A stretch of DNA of 64,000 bases from Prunus persica (Eukaryota; Streptophyta; Magnoliopsida; Rosales; Rosaceae): NCBI RefSeq assembly GCF_000346465.2, contig NC_034009.1, forward strand, positions 26,663,643-26,727,642. The letters are read 5' to 3'. The position numbers and the translations under genes are program-made. The first letter of the stretch is position 1. The number at the start of each line of letters is the position of its first letter. The notes beneath the pieces were generated by a model that saw only the letters and a program-made list of their open reading frames with translations, did no database searches and was not told the DNA's origin. Shown piece by piece: positions 50,996 to 62,686 of the stretch.

Positions 50996-51319
50996 TTAAG
51001 TATACGCAAATAAACAATTTATATACACTGAATAACTATGCAATTTTCAAAAAAAATGTATTGTCTTATTATTGCATCGTATTGGCCCTGTATTATGATT
51101 TTATCGTATTCGTATGACTTTATTTTTTTTAAGTAAGTCTTGAAAAGTTTTTGCTGGGTTTCAGACAAATAAATGATTTTGTTTCGAACAGTAATTTAAA
51201 CTCAATGTCAATCCACTTATTTCAAGAATAAAAATTACAAAATGGGTTTGAAAACTCATTGGTGGTGAGTGCAATATGTCTTTTTGGGGAGAACTTTTAC
51301 AATTCTTGAAACCGTGCCC

Positions 51320-51714
51320 TTAATTGGTCATTAAAAGAACAAATAATATGACAATTGATACAACTAATAAAACTAATACCAAGTCCTTAATGGACTTCAG
51401 CATATTCAGCAGTGTAGCATCATACGTGTCATCTTGCTGTTCTGCTTCAGCGGAGGTTACATCAACCCATTCGAATCCATTGCAACTGGTGGCTCCCTAA
51501 TTGCAGGCATCATATATGCAAAATAATTCTGTCAGAGTTAGACATAGGTTTTTTCACCCACATAAATATTCTGGAAATGAAAACTTACATAGGAGGTTAG
51601 ACACTTCCAAAATGGCTTCCCTCGATTTTTATCTGATTTTGAAACCCGAAGCATCATTGCAGCTCCACAATACTGACACCTCTTTGTTTGAGCGGGAGAT
51701 GAAGACGAAGACAT
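51320..51714 (-). CDS. GRF-type zinc-finger protein with C-terminal membrane span (two exons), MULE cargo
   Basis: Exons (minus): 51714-51589 and 51496-51320; 303 nt, 100 aa, phase 0 junction with GT..AG borders. The start MSSSSSPAQTKRCQYCG is preferred over an upstream in-frame Met because relatives start with a short Ser-rich leader. The GRF finger has Cys13, Cys16, Cys38 and Cys47 with the expected KPFWKC and CNGFEW contexts. A hydrophobic tail (about residues 82-97, LVLVLLVVSIVILFVLL) should anchor it in a membrane. Resembles plant uncharacterised proteins of the At4g04775 type. GRF fingers elsewhere bind single-stranded DNA or RNA. This is the only clearly undamaged domain-bearing gene in the element. 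Confidence 0.75.
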
Positions 51715-52468
51715 GTTGAATCTTCTCACTTGTACCTCTTCTCACTCAAATCTTCTCACTGAAACCTCTTCGGACTCATACCTTCTCACTCATAGTTCTT
51801 AGTCATACCTCTTCACTCATAACCCTAAACTTCTCACTCAACTCTCTCTCATCTCTGCCCAAATCGAATTTTATTATTCTTTTCTGTGTGTGGGTGGGTT
51901 GGTCACGATCTGGACACCTGTACTGTTAGAATTGTAGCACCTTTTACCCCGAAAAGTAATATAATATTTCACTACCAAATATATTAATTTGAAAATGGAG
52001 GGGACACTGCTTTAAATATATTATTTTATTTATAATTCATTAAGGCAACTAGTTGGATAAGAATCCATAATCATTGGTTCCATTTTAATAACATTATTAA
52101 GGGTAGTTTGGTGTGGGAAAATGAAAAAGTATCTGATGAGACCTTCTGTGACTAGTCAGTAATCCATCACATTTGTATCAATGAATTTGATGGCAGGAAA
52201 ATCCTAAAAATGGCTATGCAAATAGGTTATTAATTGACTTTTTGCCTGTCTGACTCTTTTTGCATTTCGATGACGTTTTCCCTTCTCTTGTCTTGAGTTT
52301 TAGGGTGTTGGGTTCAATTTCTTTAAAAATGGTCAACTTGAAAAAATCTCAAGTGAAAACACCTTCTCAAAACACTACAAACAGAGGATAAAACAAAACC
52401 AAAACCCCATATATTCTCATTTCTCCCCTCTTCCACTCCTCAAATCGTTCGATTCTAAAAACATTTCA

Positions 52469-53254
52469 ATGAATTCGAAACATTTCACTACACTCGGAGG
52501 AAAGAGAAGAAAGCATCTCCATTTGGATATGCCCCAAGCCTTCATCCTGGAGTTAGCTTGGTTTAAAGAGATGTTATACGTGGCAACCCAATCATCGGAA
52601 GATCTCTTCCGTATGGCATCTGTGTGCCCATTGTTCCATACGTTGGCAAACACTCCACAAGTGTGGAACACTATTTCAATGGCAAAGTACCCAAACCATC
52701 GTAGCTGGTACCATGCCAATCATGCGGTCCAGTATTTCTTGCAACAATGCAGGGCTTGCGAGAACCTTGAGTCGATATTTAGAGAAGCGTTCAAAGTGTT
52801 TTTCATGCAGGGTAACGTGGAAGTGTTGTATGAGATGCGCATTGCAGCCACGACAGGCCATATGGAAGCGGCATATCTAGTTGGACTACTTGGCATGTCC
52901 AGAATTGGTCAGTCCAAAGAGGATGCATTAGAATTTTTGTGTTCTTTGAATCAATGTAACAACATTGATATGAAAGGAACCAGAGATGCTTTGAGATGTA
53001 GATTAAGCCGAGTTTTCTCTATTGCAAAACATATAGTAGATATGTTTTACTAGGGGAAGATTAAGTTCAATCACTGCCGCGCTTGTAACAACAACGAATG
53101 ATGTTTTGTTATTCAAGGCTGGCCTACTGAAGAAAAGATAAATCCTGCCTTCTGGACTTGTTGCAATCGATGCAAATGGCACAGTGAGAGTGTTTTTTGG
53201 TTCAAGGTGATGCCTGTGTATGTTGTGCCAGGGAATCCATACCCTTATAATTAG
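52469..53254 (+). pseudogene. F-box-like gene (At1g67623/At2g35280 type) with late premature stops, MULE cargo
   Basis: An open frame of 194 codons (52469-53053) starts MNSKHFTTLGGKRRKHLHLD. Residues about 20-70 (LYVATQSSEDLFRMASVCPL, LANTPQVWNTISM) look like a divergent F-box. The rest includes GNVEVLYEMRIAATTGHMEA and AYLVGLLGM, a Sel1-like stretch seen in these plant F-box proteins. The same frame runs on past TAG (53051) and TGA (53099) for 51 more codons with Cys-rich text (CRACNNN, WTCCNRCKWHSESVFW) to TAG at 53252, so the ancestral protein was about 261 aa. F-box proteins recruit substrates to SCF ubiquitin ligases. Whether the shortened product works is unknown. Confidence 0.65.
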
Positions 53255-53920
53255 TTGTAGTATGTTTTTACGGTTTTAATGCATTGTGGACTTGCTTCTC
53301 TTCAGTTCTAGGTTGGCTGGCTACGTTGTACAATGTTGTTTAAATATTTAGTTTTAATCTATTTTGTCTGGTGTTTGTGCTGTCATAAACGTTTTATATA
53401 TAAATGTATAATATATATATATATTATATAGTGGAATGATTACTGACATCATAGACGGCTACGAATGACATTTTACTGACACATATTTTGCACAACTGCA
53501 ATCTTAATATTTGGTAAACGAAAAGTCATACATGGAGTGAGTAGGTGTCTTTTCACCGGTGCTTGGGAATGACATTTTCCCACTTAGCATATCCCAAATG
53601 ATTTGGTTATATGTTTCTTAAGCAAAACTTGAACAGTGAATGACTTTGAATAATTTTTTCATGATGTTGTAGAATGGATGGCTTGTATATTTTCATTTTA
53701 TTTTTCAAAATATCCCTTAAACCTAAAAAAGAAAAAAAAATTAACAAATTGAAGAAGAGAGAAACTGATTAGCACCAGAAATGGTTTATTCGCATGCAAA
53801 ATAAAAATAAAAATAAAAATAAAAATTTAGAGTAAATATAATTAACAAATGTACAAGCTAAAAAGTAATATGATGATAATAATAATAATTTAGGATAAAT
53901 AATAATATAATACTTATGTA

Positions 53921-55890
53921 GCGTAACCATAAAACAGGGAATTCAGTCGGAAGATGAAGTCCCAATGAGTTCGTAGCAATTTTCGGAACATTATTGTGAT
54001 TTTTGTGTATTTAGTTATGAATTTTCTAAGAAAAAGTAATAAAATAATAATTTAGGGTAAAAGGCAAGGATGTGGCCATGTTGACTGACGTACACTTGTG
54101 CAAGTGGTGAAAGGTGACGGGCTGAGATTTCGTCAGGTGTCATCTTGCAATTATTTTAGCTTTTTTAGTGCAAAAATCTTTGAAAAAAAGGTAATAAATA
54201 GTAGGAAAATCTTAAAAATGCCCCGAAAATTACCCCGGCCTCCTTGTGATGTTATAAAACTAGGGGAACCTATAAATCATCCGTTTCACAATAAAAAATC
54301 CAAATTGTTTTAGATAACTCACTTTCATCTTAACCATAAGTATATATGTTTGTTAACTTTAACAAGCATAACCTACTTCAACAAGCATCTCCCGTTAATC
54401 TTCGGAATTATTTTTAAAATGCGTAACCATGAATTGGAGAATTCAGCAAGGGAGATGGAGTCTCAATGAGTTCGTAGCAATTTTCAGATCATTTTTCTAA
54501 TTTTTGTGTATTTAGTTATGAATTTTTTTAAGAAAAAGTAATAAAATAATAATTTTGGGTAAAAGGCAAGGATATGGCCATGTTGACTATGTACACTTGT
54601 GCAAGTGGTGAAAGGTGATGGGCTGAGATTGCGCCAGGTGTCCTCTTGCAATTATTTTGGGTTTTTTAGTGCAAATTTTTTTGAAAAAAGGTAATAAATA
54701 GTAGGAAAATCCTAAAAATACCCCGAAACTTACTCAAGCCTCCTTGTGATGTTATAAAACTAGGAGAACCTATAAATCATCCATTTCGCAATGAAAAAAA
54801 ATTCAAATTGTTTTACATGACTCAATTTCCTCTTAACCCTAAGTACATATGTTTGTTAACTTTAGCTTTAATAACCTACTTCAACAAGCATCTCCCGTTA
54901 ATGTTCGAAATTATTTTTTAAAATGCGTAACCATGAATCGGGGAATTCAGCAAGGGAGATGGAGTCTCAATGAGTTCGTAGCAATTTTCGGATCATTTTT
55001 CTAATTTTGTGTATTTAGTTATGAATTTTCTAAGCAAAAGTAATAAAATAATAATTTAGGGTAAAAGGCAAGGATGTGGCCATGTTGACTGACGTACACT
55101 TGTGCAAGTGGTGAAAGGTGATGGGTTGAGATCGCGCCAGGTGTCCTCTTGCAATTATTTTGGCTTTTTTAGTGTAAAAATCTTTGAAAAAAGGTAATAA
55201 ATAGTAGGAAAATCCTAAACATGCCCCGAAAATTACTCCGGCCTCCTTCTGACGTTATAAAACTAGGGAAACCTATAAATCATCCATTTCGCAATGAAAA
55301 AATCCGAATTATTTTACATAACTCACTTTCATCTTAACCCTAAGTATATATGTTTGTTAACTTTAACAAGCATAACTTACTTCAACAAGCATATCCCATT
55401 AATGTTTGGAATTATTTTTTAAAATGCATAACCATAAATCAAGGAATTCAGCAAGGGAGATGGAGTCTCAATGAGTTCGTAGCAATTTTCGGATCATTTT
55501 TCTAATTTTTGTGTATTTAGTTATGAATTTTCTAAGAAAAAGTAATAAAATAATAATTTAGGGTAAAAGGCAAGGATGTGGCCATGTTGACTGACGTACA
55601 ATTGCAAGTGGTGAAAGGTGACGGGTTGAGATTGCGGCAGGTGTCCTCTTGCAATTATTTTGGCTTTTTTAGTGCAAAAATCTTTGAAAAAATGTAATAA
55701 ATAGTGGGAAAATCCTAAAAATGCCCATAAAATTACTCAAGTCTTCTTGTGATGTTATAAAACTAGGGGAACCTATAAATCATCCGTTTCGCAATGAAAA
55801 AATCCAAATTATTTTTACATAACTCACTTTCCTCTTAACCCTAAGTATATATTTTTGTTCACTTTAACAAGTATATTTCCTTAATATTCG
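53921..55890. repeat. Tandem array: four copies of a unit of about 500 bp
   Basis: Copies start at 53921, 54421, 54925 and 55425, so the spacing is 500, 504 and 500 bp. Each starts GC[G/A]TAACCAT and contains GGATGTGGCCATGTTGACT, TTGTGATGTTATAAAACTAG and CCTATAAATCATCC with point differences. No open frame is conserved. Each unit ends with a TATAAA-like pair and a CTTAACCCTAAGTATAT stretch. Confidence 0.93.
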
Positions 55891-56040
55891 TTATATAATT
55901 TGTAATAATACAAGAATTAGTTTCCTTTCATATATAAGGATGTAAAATTATCTGTTTTGTTATAATAATGTACATATATAATAATTGCACATGATTTGAA
56001 GCCATCATTGCAACTGCGCTTAGAGCTTTGAACATGTTAG

Positions 56041-56210
56041 AGGTATTCAATAAGTTGTCCATATGACACCGCATTGGGAACCAGTAATATATTTTCTATC
56101 ATGTCCAATCACATAAAATAATGCCATACTTTTTCTGAAAAACCTCACACCAGTCAAGCAATTTTAAAATATTAGTGAATATTTGTCCTAGTCTATATGA
56201 GTGATTATAT
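56041..56210. repeat. Diverged repeat, copy A
   Basis: Shares ordered blocks (ATTCAATAAG, GGGAA[C/T]CAGTAA, TATCATGTCC, ACTTTTTCT, TGAATATTT) with about 58405-58625. Similarity is patchy. Confidence 0.55.
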
Positions 56211-56840
56211 ATTCACTCTGCATTTTTTTCCACAGTATATGTTAACTTTGAGTGGGATTCCACAAACATATAATATAAAGAAAGAAAGCAATAGTAGGAG
56301 ATGAACCAGTACAAAAAACAATATATAAGTGGTACATAATAATGCCATAACCTTGTCACAAACGCACTCACAAATACTTTTCCATAAACCTTGCCCTAAC
56401 ATATAATAAATAAAGGCAACATTGCATATGATGCAACCATGTCCAAATCTGATACGTGATAAATAAAAAATGGACATGGCAGCAACATATGACTGAAGTA
56501 GATGGGCCCTTTGCATCTCGTGTTATCGTAGTTAAAGACACCAAAATATTAAGGTTGAAATCTTTCATAGCAGTAAGCATCAAAATAGGTTTGAAGCAGA
56601 GTTTAACGAAAATTCAAATTCCACTGATTTGCCTATGCTCAAAGACGAGAACCAAAATGGTTACTTCCCTTGCTGAGTATATTTGTTAACGTCGGAAAAG
56701 GTAATAGATGACCAATCAAACCCGGGTACTACTAGTTTTGCATAGGATCGGAAGTAGTCGAATCCAGCTTGCATCACACGCTTTTTTGACTCCACTGCAT
56801 TCGATGAGTTATTGTATTTTTGAACAGCTACACTTCGAAG

Positions 56841-57293
56841 TCATTTGTGTCTACGCTTCATGCGTTGCAACTTCGCCCTATCCAGATTGGCATGCCTTTT
56901 GTCATCTTCAATTTGGCCTTCAACAAATTCCAAATGTGCCCTTGCCCTTTGGATTTCATCACCAAGTTGAAGATGCCTCTCCTTCCAGAAAGCAAGAATT
57001 CTTTCAGACTCAAAACTTCTAATAAAATGGTCATTCTGTCTAGGAATGTGACATTGTTTGTCTGGTGACTCACTTGCGTTTCGAAGGCGGTCTTTGTTTG
57101 GAAGGGTGTTTATTATGCTCACATCAAACTTGGTTAGTAAATCCATTCTATGGGGGGAGAGAGTTTTTGTGGAGGAGAGAGTTTCAGTAGATGTAGACAG
57201 ATTCGGTGGAGAGGAGTGAGTTTTTTGTGGATGGAGAATTTCTATGAAAGGGGTGATAGTAATACCAATAAAAGGGTTCCTGCCAAAAAACAT
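56841..57293 (-). CDS. Unrecognised 150-aa ORF with coiled-coil C-terminus, MULE interior
   Basis: One open frame on the minus strand. The N-terminus is Ser/Thr/Pro-rich (HSSPPNLSTSTETLSSTKTL). A second Met at 57146 (MDLLTKFDVS) may be the real start. The C-terminal third (RILAFWKERHLQLGDEIQRA through RAKLQRMKRRHK) is charged and predicted coiled-coil by its pattern. I recognise no family. It is open over its whole length while neighbours are broken, but it is short enough that chance retention is possible. Confidence 0.4.
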   Translation of the reverse strand: MFFGRNPFIGITITPFIEILHPQKTHSSPPNLSTSTETLSSTKTLSPHRMDLLTKFDVSIINTLPNKDRLRNASESPDKQCHIPRQNDHFIRSFESERILAFWKERHLQLGDEIQRARAHLEFVEGQIEDDKRHANLDRAKLQRMKRRHK

Positions 57294-57616
57294 TTGGTTG
57301 ACAATATATAAATTAATTTTTAGTCTGATACAATCTAAGTTTAATCCTAACTAGTTTGGTTAGTTTGGTTGGGTTCACTAACTAGATGTCACTTCTGTTG
57401 AGTTTCTTTCAACCACTAACAGTGGTGTAAGGAGAGTGTGAGGTTGACATGCTTGAAAAGCAAAACCTGACACCTCTTTTTTAAAAATTGAAAGAAAGTA
57501 CATATGTTGACTACGCATAAGCTTTGGTATGTTGGTCTATAAAGCTATGTTGCCTTTCTCAAATGAAATTGCATATGCAATCCTCATCCTCCCAAAACAA
57601 ATAGGATTATTCAAGC

Positions 57617-58202
57617 ATGTCAACCTCTTCAGGCGCCAACAACACAATCGAAAATGAAAAATTGGAGTCGCAGGTTACATTTCCACGTTGTACTCGCCGA
57701 CCTCTTTCATTTTCAACATCATTTGGGAGTAGGGGAGGGGGACTCTGATGATCCATTAGAGGCAATACATGCAGTCAATAGCAAGCTGGATTATAATTCC
57801 AGATTGATGAATTCATGGCACGAGAAATGTGTTGACGATGAGGTCATTTTGGATGATCTTAACAGTAGAGTGAACAAAGTGTTCTCCTAGAAGAACAAGT
57901 ACTTGAAGCTAAGTGATAAATGGAAGCTGAAAGCTGAGGAGTTAGATACAGTAATGAATGATGAAATTAAAGGTTGTTTGATGAACCATATGCAATGCGA
58001 GGAGCACCACAGTGAATTGGAGTTGGCATTCAATGAAGGATTCGAAAAATTCTGAGCATTTGCGGCAACTACTCATACAAGTTAAAATTGGGACTATGTG
58101 TCCCCTGATGCTGTGAGAGAGATACTAGACGATGGTGGTGACATGAATGAGCATAAGCATGTCAAAGCTGCTCAAAAGAAGCCGACCGATACGATTAAGT
58201 GA
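57617..58202 (+). pseudogene. Degenerate unrecognised gene, MULE interior
   Basis: Starts MSTSSGANNTIENEKLESQV and keeps one frame to a G-rich run near 57731-57745, where a +1 shift is needed. It then reads SDDPLEAIHAVNSKLDYN, VDDEVILDDLNSRVNKVFS, stop (TAG 57888), LKLSDKWKLKAEELDTVMND, stop (TGA 58053), stop (TAA 58083), NWDYVSPDAVREILDDGG and ends TGA at 58200. The acidic, helical make-up suggests a coiled-coil protein. No family recognised. Start and end are inferred from the run of shared frame. Confidence 0.5.
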
Positions 58203-58260
58203 TTGCGGCTACTGCTGTTCAGTTGGTTGGGGGTGATCGTGGTATTGCACAAATTAGAAG
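58138..58260. repeat. Direct repeat with 58625-58742 (3' end of the degenerate gene)
   Basis: Both copies read GACATGA[A/G]TGA[G/C]CATAAGCA and later CTACTG[C/T]TGTTCAGTTGGTTGG in the same order. The second copy is a detached fragment of the 3' end of the gene at 57617-58202. Confidence 0.8.
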
Positions 58261-58404
58261 TATATTCCCTTAATGTCATTATCTAATTTAAAATAACACA
58301 AATATCAGTTTCATTTGCTTCATATATAATTATTGGGACTATGTATTGCAAGTCATCATGTGTTTCTTTTGTCTAACATTATATTTTGCAAATATCAAAA
58401 TATT

Positions 58405-58742
58405 ATTCAATAAGCAGTCAATATCACAGCACGTTGGGAATCAGTAAAGCCCTATTATCATGTCCGTTCACATTAAAGAGCTGGCGTACTTTTTCTCAAA
58501 AAACTGACACGTGAGTCATAAGTAACATAACATGTGCTATACATTGTGTAGTGAATGGTTTATGGTTTATTTATATATAATAAAATTTCAAATATTGTTG
58601 AATATTTATTTCGTCTATATCATTGGGGACATGAGTGACCATAAGCACGTGAGACCTGCTAAGAAGAAGCTGACCAATACAACCGAGGGATTGTAGCTAC
58701 TGTTGTTCAGTTGGTTGGGGAGATCGTGCTATTGCTAAGAGG
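58405..58742. repeat. Diverged repeat copy B and detached 3'-end fragment
   Basis: The first part (58405-58625) resembles 56041-56210. The second part (58625-58742) resembles 58138-58260. It looks like a mosaic built by internal duplication. Confidence 0.55.
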
Positions 58743-59592
58743 GAGCACATAAAATACTTTGCAATCAAATTTTCTTTTGTGTGTGGAATAATGAGTAGTT
58801 CAATTGTTAGTGTACCCTTTAATATTCTCCAACCGTTCGAAATGTGATTAGCTGCAATGTACTTTTTTACACGCTGCTTTCTAATCACTATGTTCCAACA
58901 AAGTGCTACAAGTATCCTTCAGTTACCAATGTTTACAAAATTGTGCACCTAATAACAAGTCGAGCTCAGATCTTAATAACCAATAAAACACTAGAACATA
59001 ACATTCGGAAAAAGTGGGTGCTGCTGGAAATGGTGAGTGCTACTGGAAATCATTACTAATATTGGAAACAACAGCTGGCTGCTGGAAATATTGCATTAGC
59101 CTGTGATATAATCAATGAATCTCTGTTAAAACATAATTCACCATAAACTACCCATTTTACATGGTAAAAGTCATTGCTTCTTCACATAACTCAAAATTTA
59201 ATACTTTATCAAATGTCTATGAAAATTTCTAAATAGGGAGAAGACGTAAAATTAATATGTGTCCAAATTTCATGCAAGAATGAAACCAAGCAAATTTTCA
59301 TTTCAATTATCAGTGGACATAGTAAGAGCTCATCAGTGGACATGAACAAAAAAATAATAATAATAAAACTGAATCTAGAAAACTTCACCTGATCATTAGT
59401 CTTCATAGCAACCGGGCTTCGTCTAATAGAAACATAAATCATTCAGTTGGTCTGTGCATCTTGTCAAATTCGTCGAATAATGGGTCACTACGATCTATTG
59501 GAGTTGATTCGTCATTGTTCGCTTCATTGCCTTTTCCTTTGCTCCCATTACTCGTTTCGACCTTTCTTTGCACTTCACTCTCTTAGGGTCTT
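58743..59592. other. 3' flank of the transposase gene
   Basis: AT-rich, with no domain-bearing frame. Probably contains the 3' UTR of the minus-strand FRS gene. Confidence 0.4.
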
Positions 59593-61580
59593 TCATATAT
59601 TGTCAACTTCGTTATTACTTGGTCCATCCTTCAACAACTTCCACTTCACCTGCAAACGTTTTAAAGTCTCTGATAGTAGCTCACATCCTTCTTCACTCAT
59701 TAATGCATCATCAACCACATCTGAAGCAAGTCGAGACATTGTACTCCGCTTTATTAAAAGACCAGGATCTGCAGAGTCTTTAATTTCGTTGCCATTTGCA
59801 TCTGACACAAATCCAGATTTCGCAGTTTTCTTCCACCTTTTCAAAATATATTTATCTGGCATATATTCAATATGGTCCCTTCTGAACAATGCTAGGATGT
59901 GCTTGTAAATAATTCCAACAAATTCAAATCTTTTGCAGCTACACGATGTGTGGTCAGAATCTTTGACATATATGACTTCTACCACTCTTGTTTCCCAATT
60001 TTTCCTTTCGCTCACGTTAAAGACAACTTTAGAAGCATCCTTTGTTTTGAGCTCTAGGAAACATGCTGTACTTTGTATTAGTTCTTGCTCAAACTTTTGA
60101 AACATTGTCCTTATGTACAAGGTTGCCATTTGTTTGTTCATTGGCATCGGTAGAATACATTGAGCCACTTCAAATGCATCTACATGATCAGCAACTAACT
60201 CTTTTGACGTTGATGAGAAAGTGCCTTCTCAAATCGTATTATGAAATTCATCAACGAATTTCTCCTTGATATGTATTGCTTGAAGAAACCATGAGAACCT
60301 TCCGCTCTTTGGCTGCTTGACATTCCAGCAGCAAAAAAGTGTCGTGCGTAGGCTGGAACCCAAGATTCCCTTAAATCAAACATTGAACTTAGCCATGGAT
60401 GGTCAGTCAAACCAGCCTTTGTAACCACAATATTCCATTTTGCATCAAACTCATCCTTATTGTCAGTATCCCATATGGCTTTCTGAAATTCACGCCAATA
60501 CTCCTTATAAGCAGAATGTGGTAACTTAATAGAGAACTTTGATGAGATGTGCCATATGCAAAGTCGATGAAATGTAGTCGGGAAGGCTATTGAAATTGCT
60601 CTGGTCATTGCCGCATCTTGATCTGTAATGATCCTTTTAGGTTCGCCACTTGGCATGACTTTCTTAAACTCCTCAAACATCCAAATAAACGACTCAGTCG
60701 TTTCCTTGCTCAAAAATGCGCATGCTAAGACAATTGTCTGACCATGGTTATTAACTCCCAACATTGGTGCAAATGTCAAGTCGTATCGATTCGTGTTAAA
60801 TGTGGTATCGAATACAACAACATCTCCATAAAACCCGTACGCCCGTCTAGAAGTTGAATCTGCCCAAAAACATCGACTAAACCTGTCATGGCCATCTCCC
60901 TCAATCTTGAAATAAAAAGCCTCATTTTTTTTCTGTTCAGCCATAAAATACTCGGTCACTAGTTCAACATCGTGGTTCTTCAGCTTCCCATTCACACTAC
61001 ATTCAAGATTGTAGCTATCTTTTTTGATAAAACCGATTTTATCTATTCCTCCGGATTGCACCTCGAAAATACTTACCTTCTGATGGATGGGAACATTAAT
61101 CGAACCCAACTGTTTTGTGAGTACTTTTGTAGAATCTGAAATATGACGGTGTGATCTCAATAAAGACATTCTTTATGAGGGTGTCATCTTATGATTGTGT
61201 CCCTCAGCAAAAAGAGAGATGGTATACTTCTTGCTTCCATTTGTCTTCACAACCACAATCTTAGCTTTACAATTGCATCTACTTATTCCCCGCTGTCTTT
61301 TTCTCTCCCGATTTTCATCTTTCCTGTATGCACATTGTTTGCAACATACAAATTCTTTCCTCAGAATCTCTTTCTTATTTTTCCCCCAAAAGCTGGAATA
61401 AGGTCGAATACCAAAGCCAACCAAGAATGCATATCTATTATAAAAATTATAAACGAGGTCAAGCGAGTCGAACTTCATCCCAACTGCTGGTGTTTCCTCA
61501 TTTCTTACTTCAGGAATGTAAACCCTCCCATTAGCTGTTACACAGTCATCACTCTTTGAGCCCTCAGACATTTTATCCAC
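59593..61580 (-). pseudogene. FAR1-RELATED SEQUENCE / MULE transposase, two lesions
   Basis: Reading from 61580: a FAR1 DNA-binding domain (MKFDSLDLVYNFYNRYAFLV, EFVCCKQCAYRKDE, CNCKAKIVVVKTNGSKKYTI, GHNHKM); a MULE transposase domain with FDTTFNTNRYDLTFAPMLGV, IITDQDAAM and CIWHISSKF, and a candidate catalytic Glu in QRAEGSHGFFK; then a SWIM finger (CSCKRFEFVG) and a C-terminal tail to 59593. Breaks are an in-frame TAA at 61173-61175 just after the FAR1 domain, and a frameshift near 60205 where one extra A would restore the frame after RQK. In the SWIM motif the third Cys position reads Tyr (TAC, 59905-59907). About 660 aa overall, the usual FRS size. It could be a domesticated-type FRS relative, but its place inside matched MULE ends favours the element's own transposase. 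Confidence 0.85.
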
Positions 61581-62650
61581 GTATATTATTGATCCACTTC
61601 TATATTACTGCGTAGCAAATATTAATTCATTAATCAATCATTACTGCATCACAACATATCAATGCATTCCACTTACACAAAACATTCCCCAAATTGACAC
61701 AAAACACGCATAGCCTAACTTGTTGGATTCCGATTACACAAAACGTAAGCAAAATTTAATAATAGTTACGTCATCTCTTGTGAAATAATCTGGAAAAAAT
61801 AACATTAGAACCAACATGTTCAACTAAGAACACAAATGTAATTCAAACCAGCAATTACAGAACTTCACCCAATATCCTCTCCAAATGCTTACTCCTAATG
61901 TCATTAAGCCTAAGTTTAGGATCTTTTACCTACATTTTATAATTTCCCACCCCCACAAAAAATAATCAACTAAGTATATTGAATATTCAGAAGAAAATTA
62001 TGCATTATTGATTCCACAAATGACGCATTATTGATGCCATAAATGACGAATTTCCCACCCTCACAAAAAACAAACAAAACCCAATAAAATCAATCCAGCA
62101 AGAGTGAATTTACCTCTCAAAATCAATCGGGAGCTCCGAAGTCAGTCAGCTTGAGAGAATGTGGTGGACATTAGAGAAGACTCTTTGGTATTGGAAACTC
62201 CATCTCTACCAAACTCGAGGAACAACTGCTGCTGCGGCGTCTAGCTATAGAAAGAGATTGCTACTTTGCTTTCATCTGGAATCTTGTCTGCTGAACAAAA
62301 AAGAGAAGGGGTTTTCACTTGAGCGATAGAATCAAAACATGGAAACAGCTAGGTAAGAGCCATTAATCGTCATACCGAGGATACCATAGATCGCAGGCCT
62401 CCCAAGGAGCTAATGACAATGAAGCGACTATGGGTTTGGGAGCTTTGGATCCTTCTAATTGTGAGTTTGCGTTACATTCAAAAAGAGAGGATTGTGTTCT
62501 TGAGTTTTTCACAGAGAGGGAAAGAGGGAAAGATCTTCAACTGAAGTTGGGTTTCTAACGGGTCAGATTTCAACCCGGTTCTACATGCACCATCTTTTAA
62601 AAACTCACCGTTGGATGAAATCCAACGGCTCGTACATACCTCTCAAAAAC
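61581..62650. other. Upstream region of the transposase gene up to the right MULE end
   Basis: On the minus strand there is a plausible noncoding leader exon ending at GAGAG|GTAAATTC near 62113 and an acceptor at TACGCAG near 61609, which would place an intron of about 500 bp in the 5' UTR. These splice sites are inferred from pattern only. No other gene. Confidence 0.4.
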
Positions 62651-62677
62651 ACCCCTTATAACTTTCCACTCACTATA
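62651..62677 (-). repeat. Right terminal inverted repeat core of the MULE
   Basis: Inverted match of 44361-44387 with one difference in 27 bp, followed by 9 bp to the element end at 62686. Confidence 0.85.
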
Positions 62678-62686
62678 AAAGCTCCC

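Larger units (their letters stand above)
44352..62686. mobile_element. Large Mutator-like element (MULE), 18.3 kb, with cargo genes
   Basis: The ends are bounded by identical 10-bp direct repeats. A 27-bp terminal core at 44361-44387 and, inverted, at 62651-62677 differs at one position and sits 9 bp from each boundary. Weaker similarity continues inward (GTCATCAGATCAATTC against GCCGTTGGATTTCATC). Within are a FAR1/FRS-type transposase (minus, 59593-61580), a DUF1985/Ulp1-like gene (46123-49341), a GRF zinc-finger gene (51320-51714), an F-box-like gene (52469-53254), two unknown ORFs and tandem arrays. MULEs carrying Ulp1-like genes are known in plants (Kaonashi-type). That all the internal genes travel as one unit is inference from the matched ends. 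Confidence 0.82.

Noticed and set aside
61191..61559. Plus-strand frames of 68-122 codons
   Set aside because: Antisense shadows of the FAR1 domain of the transposase.
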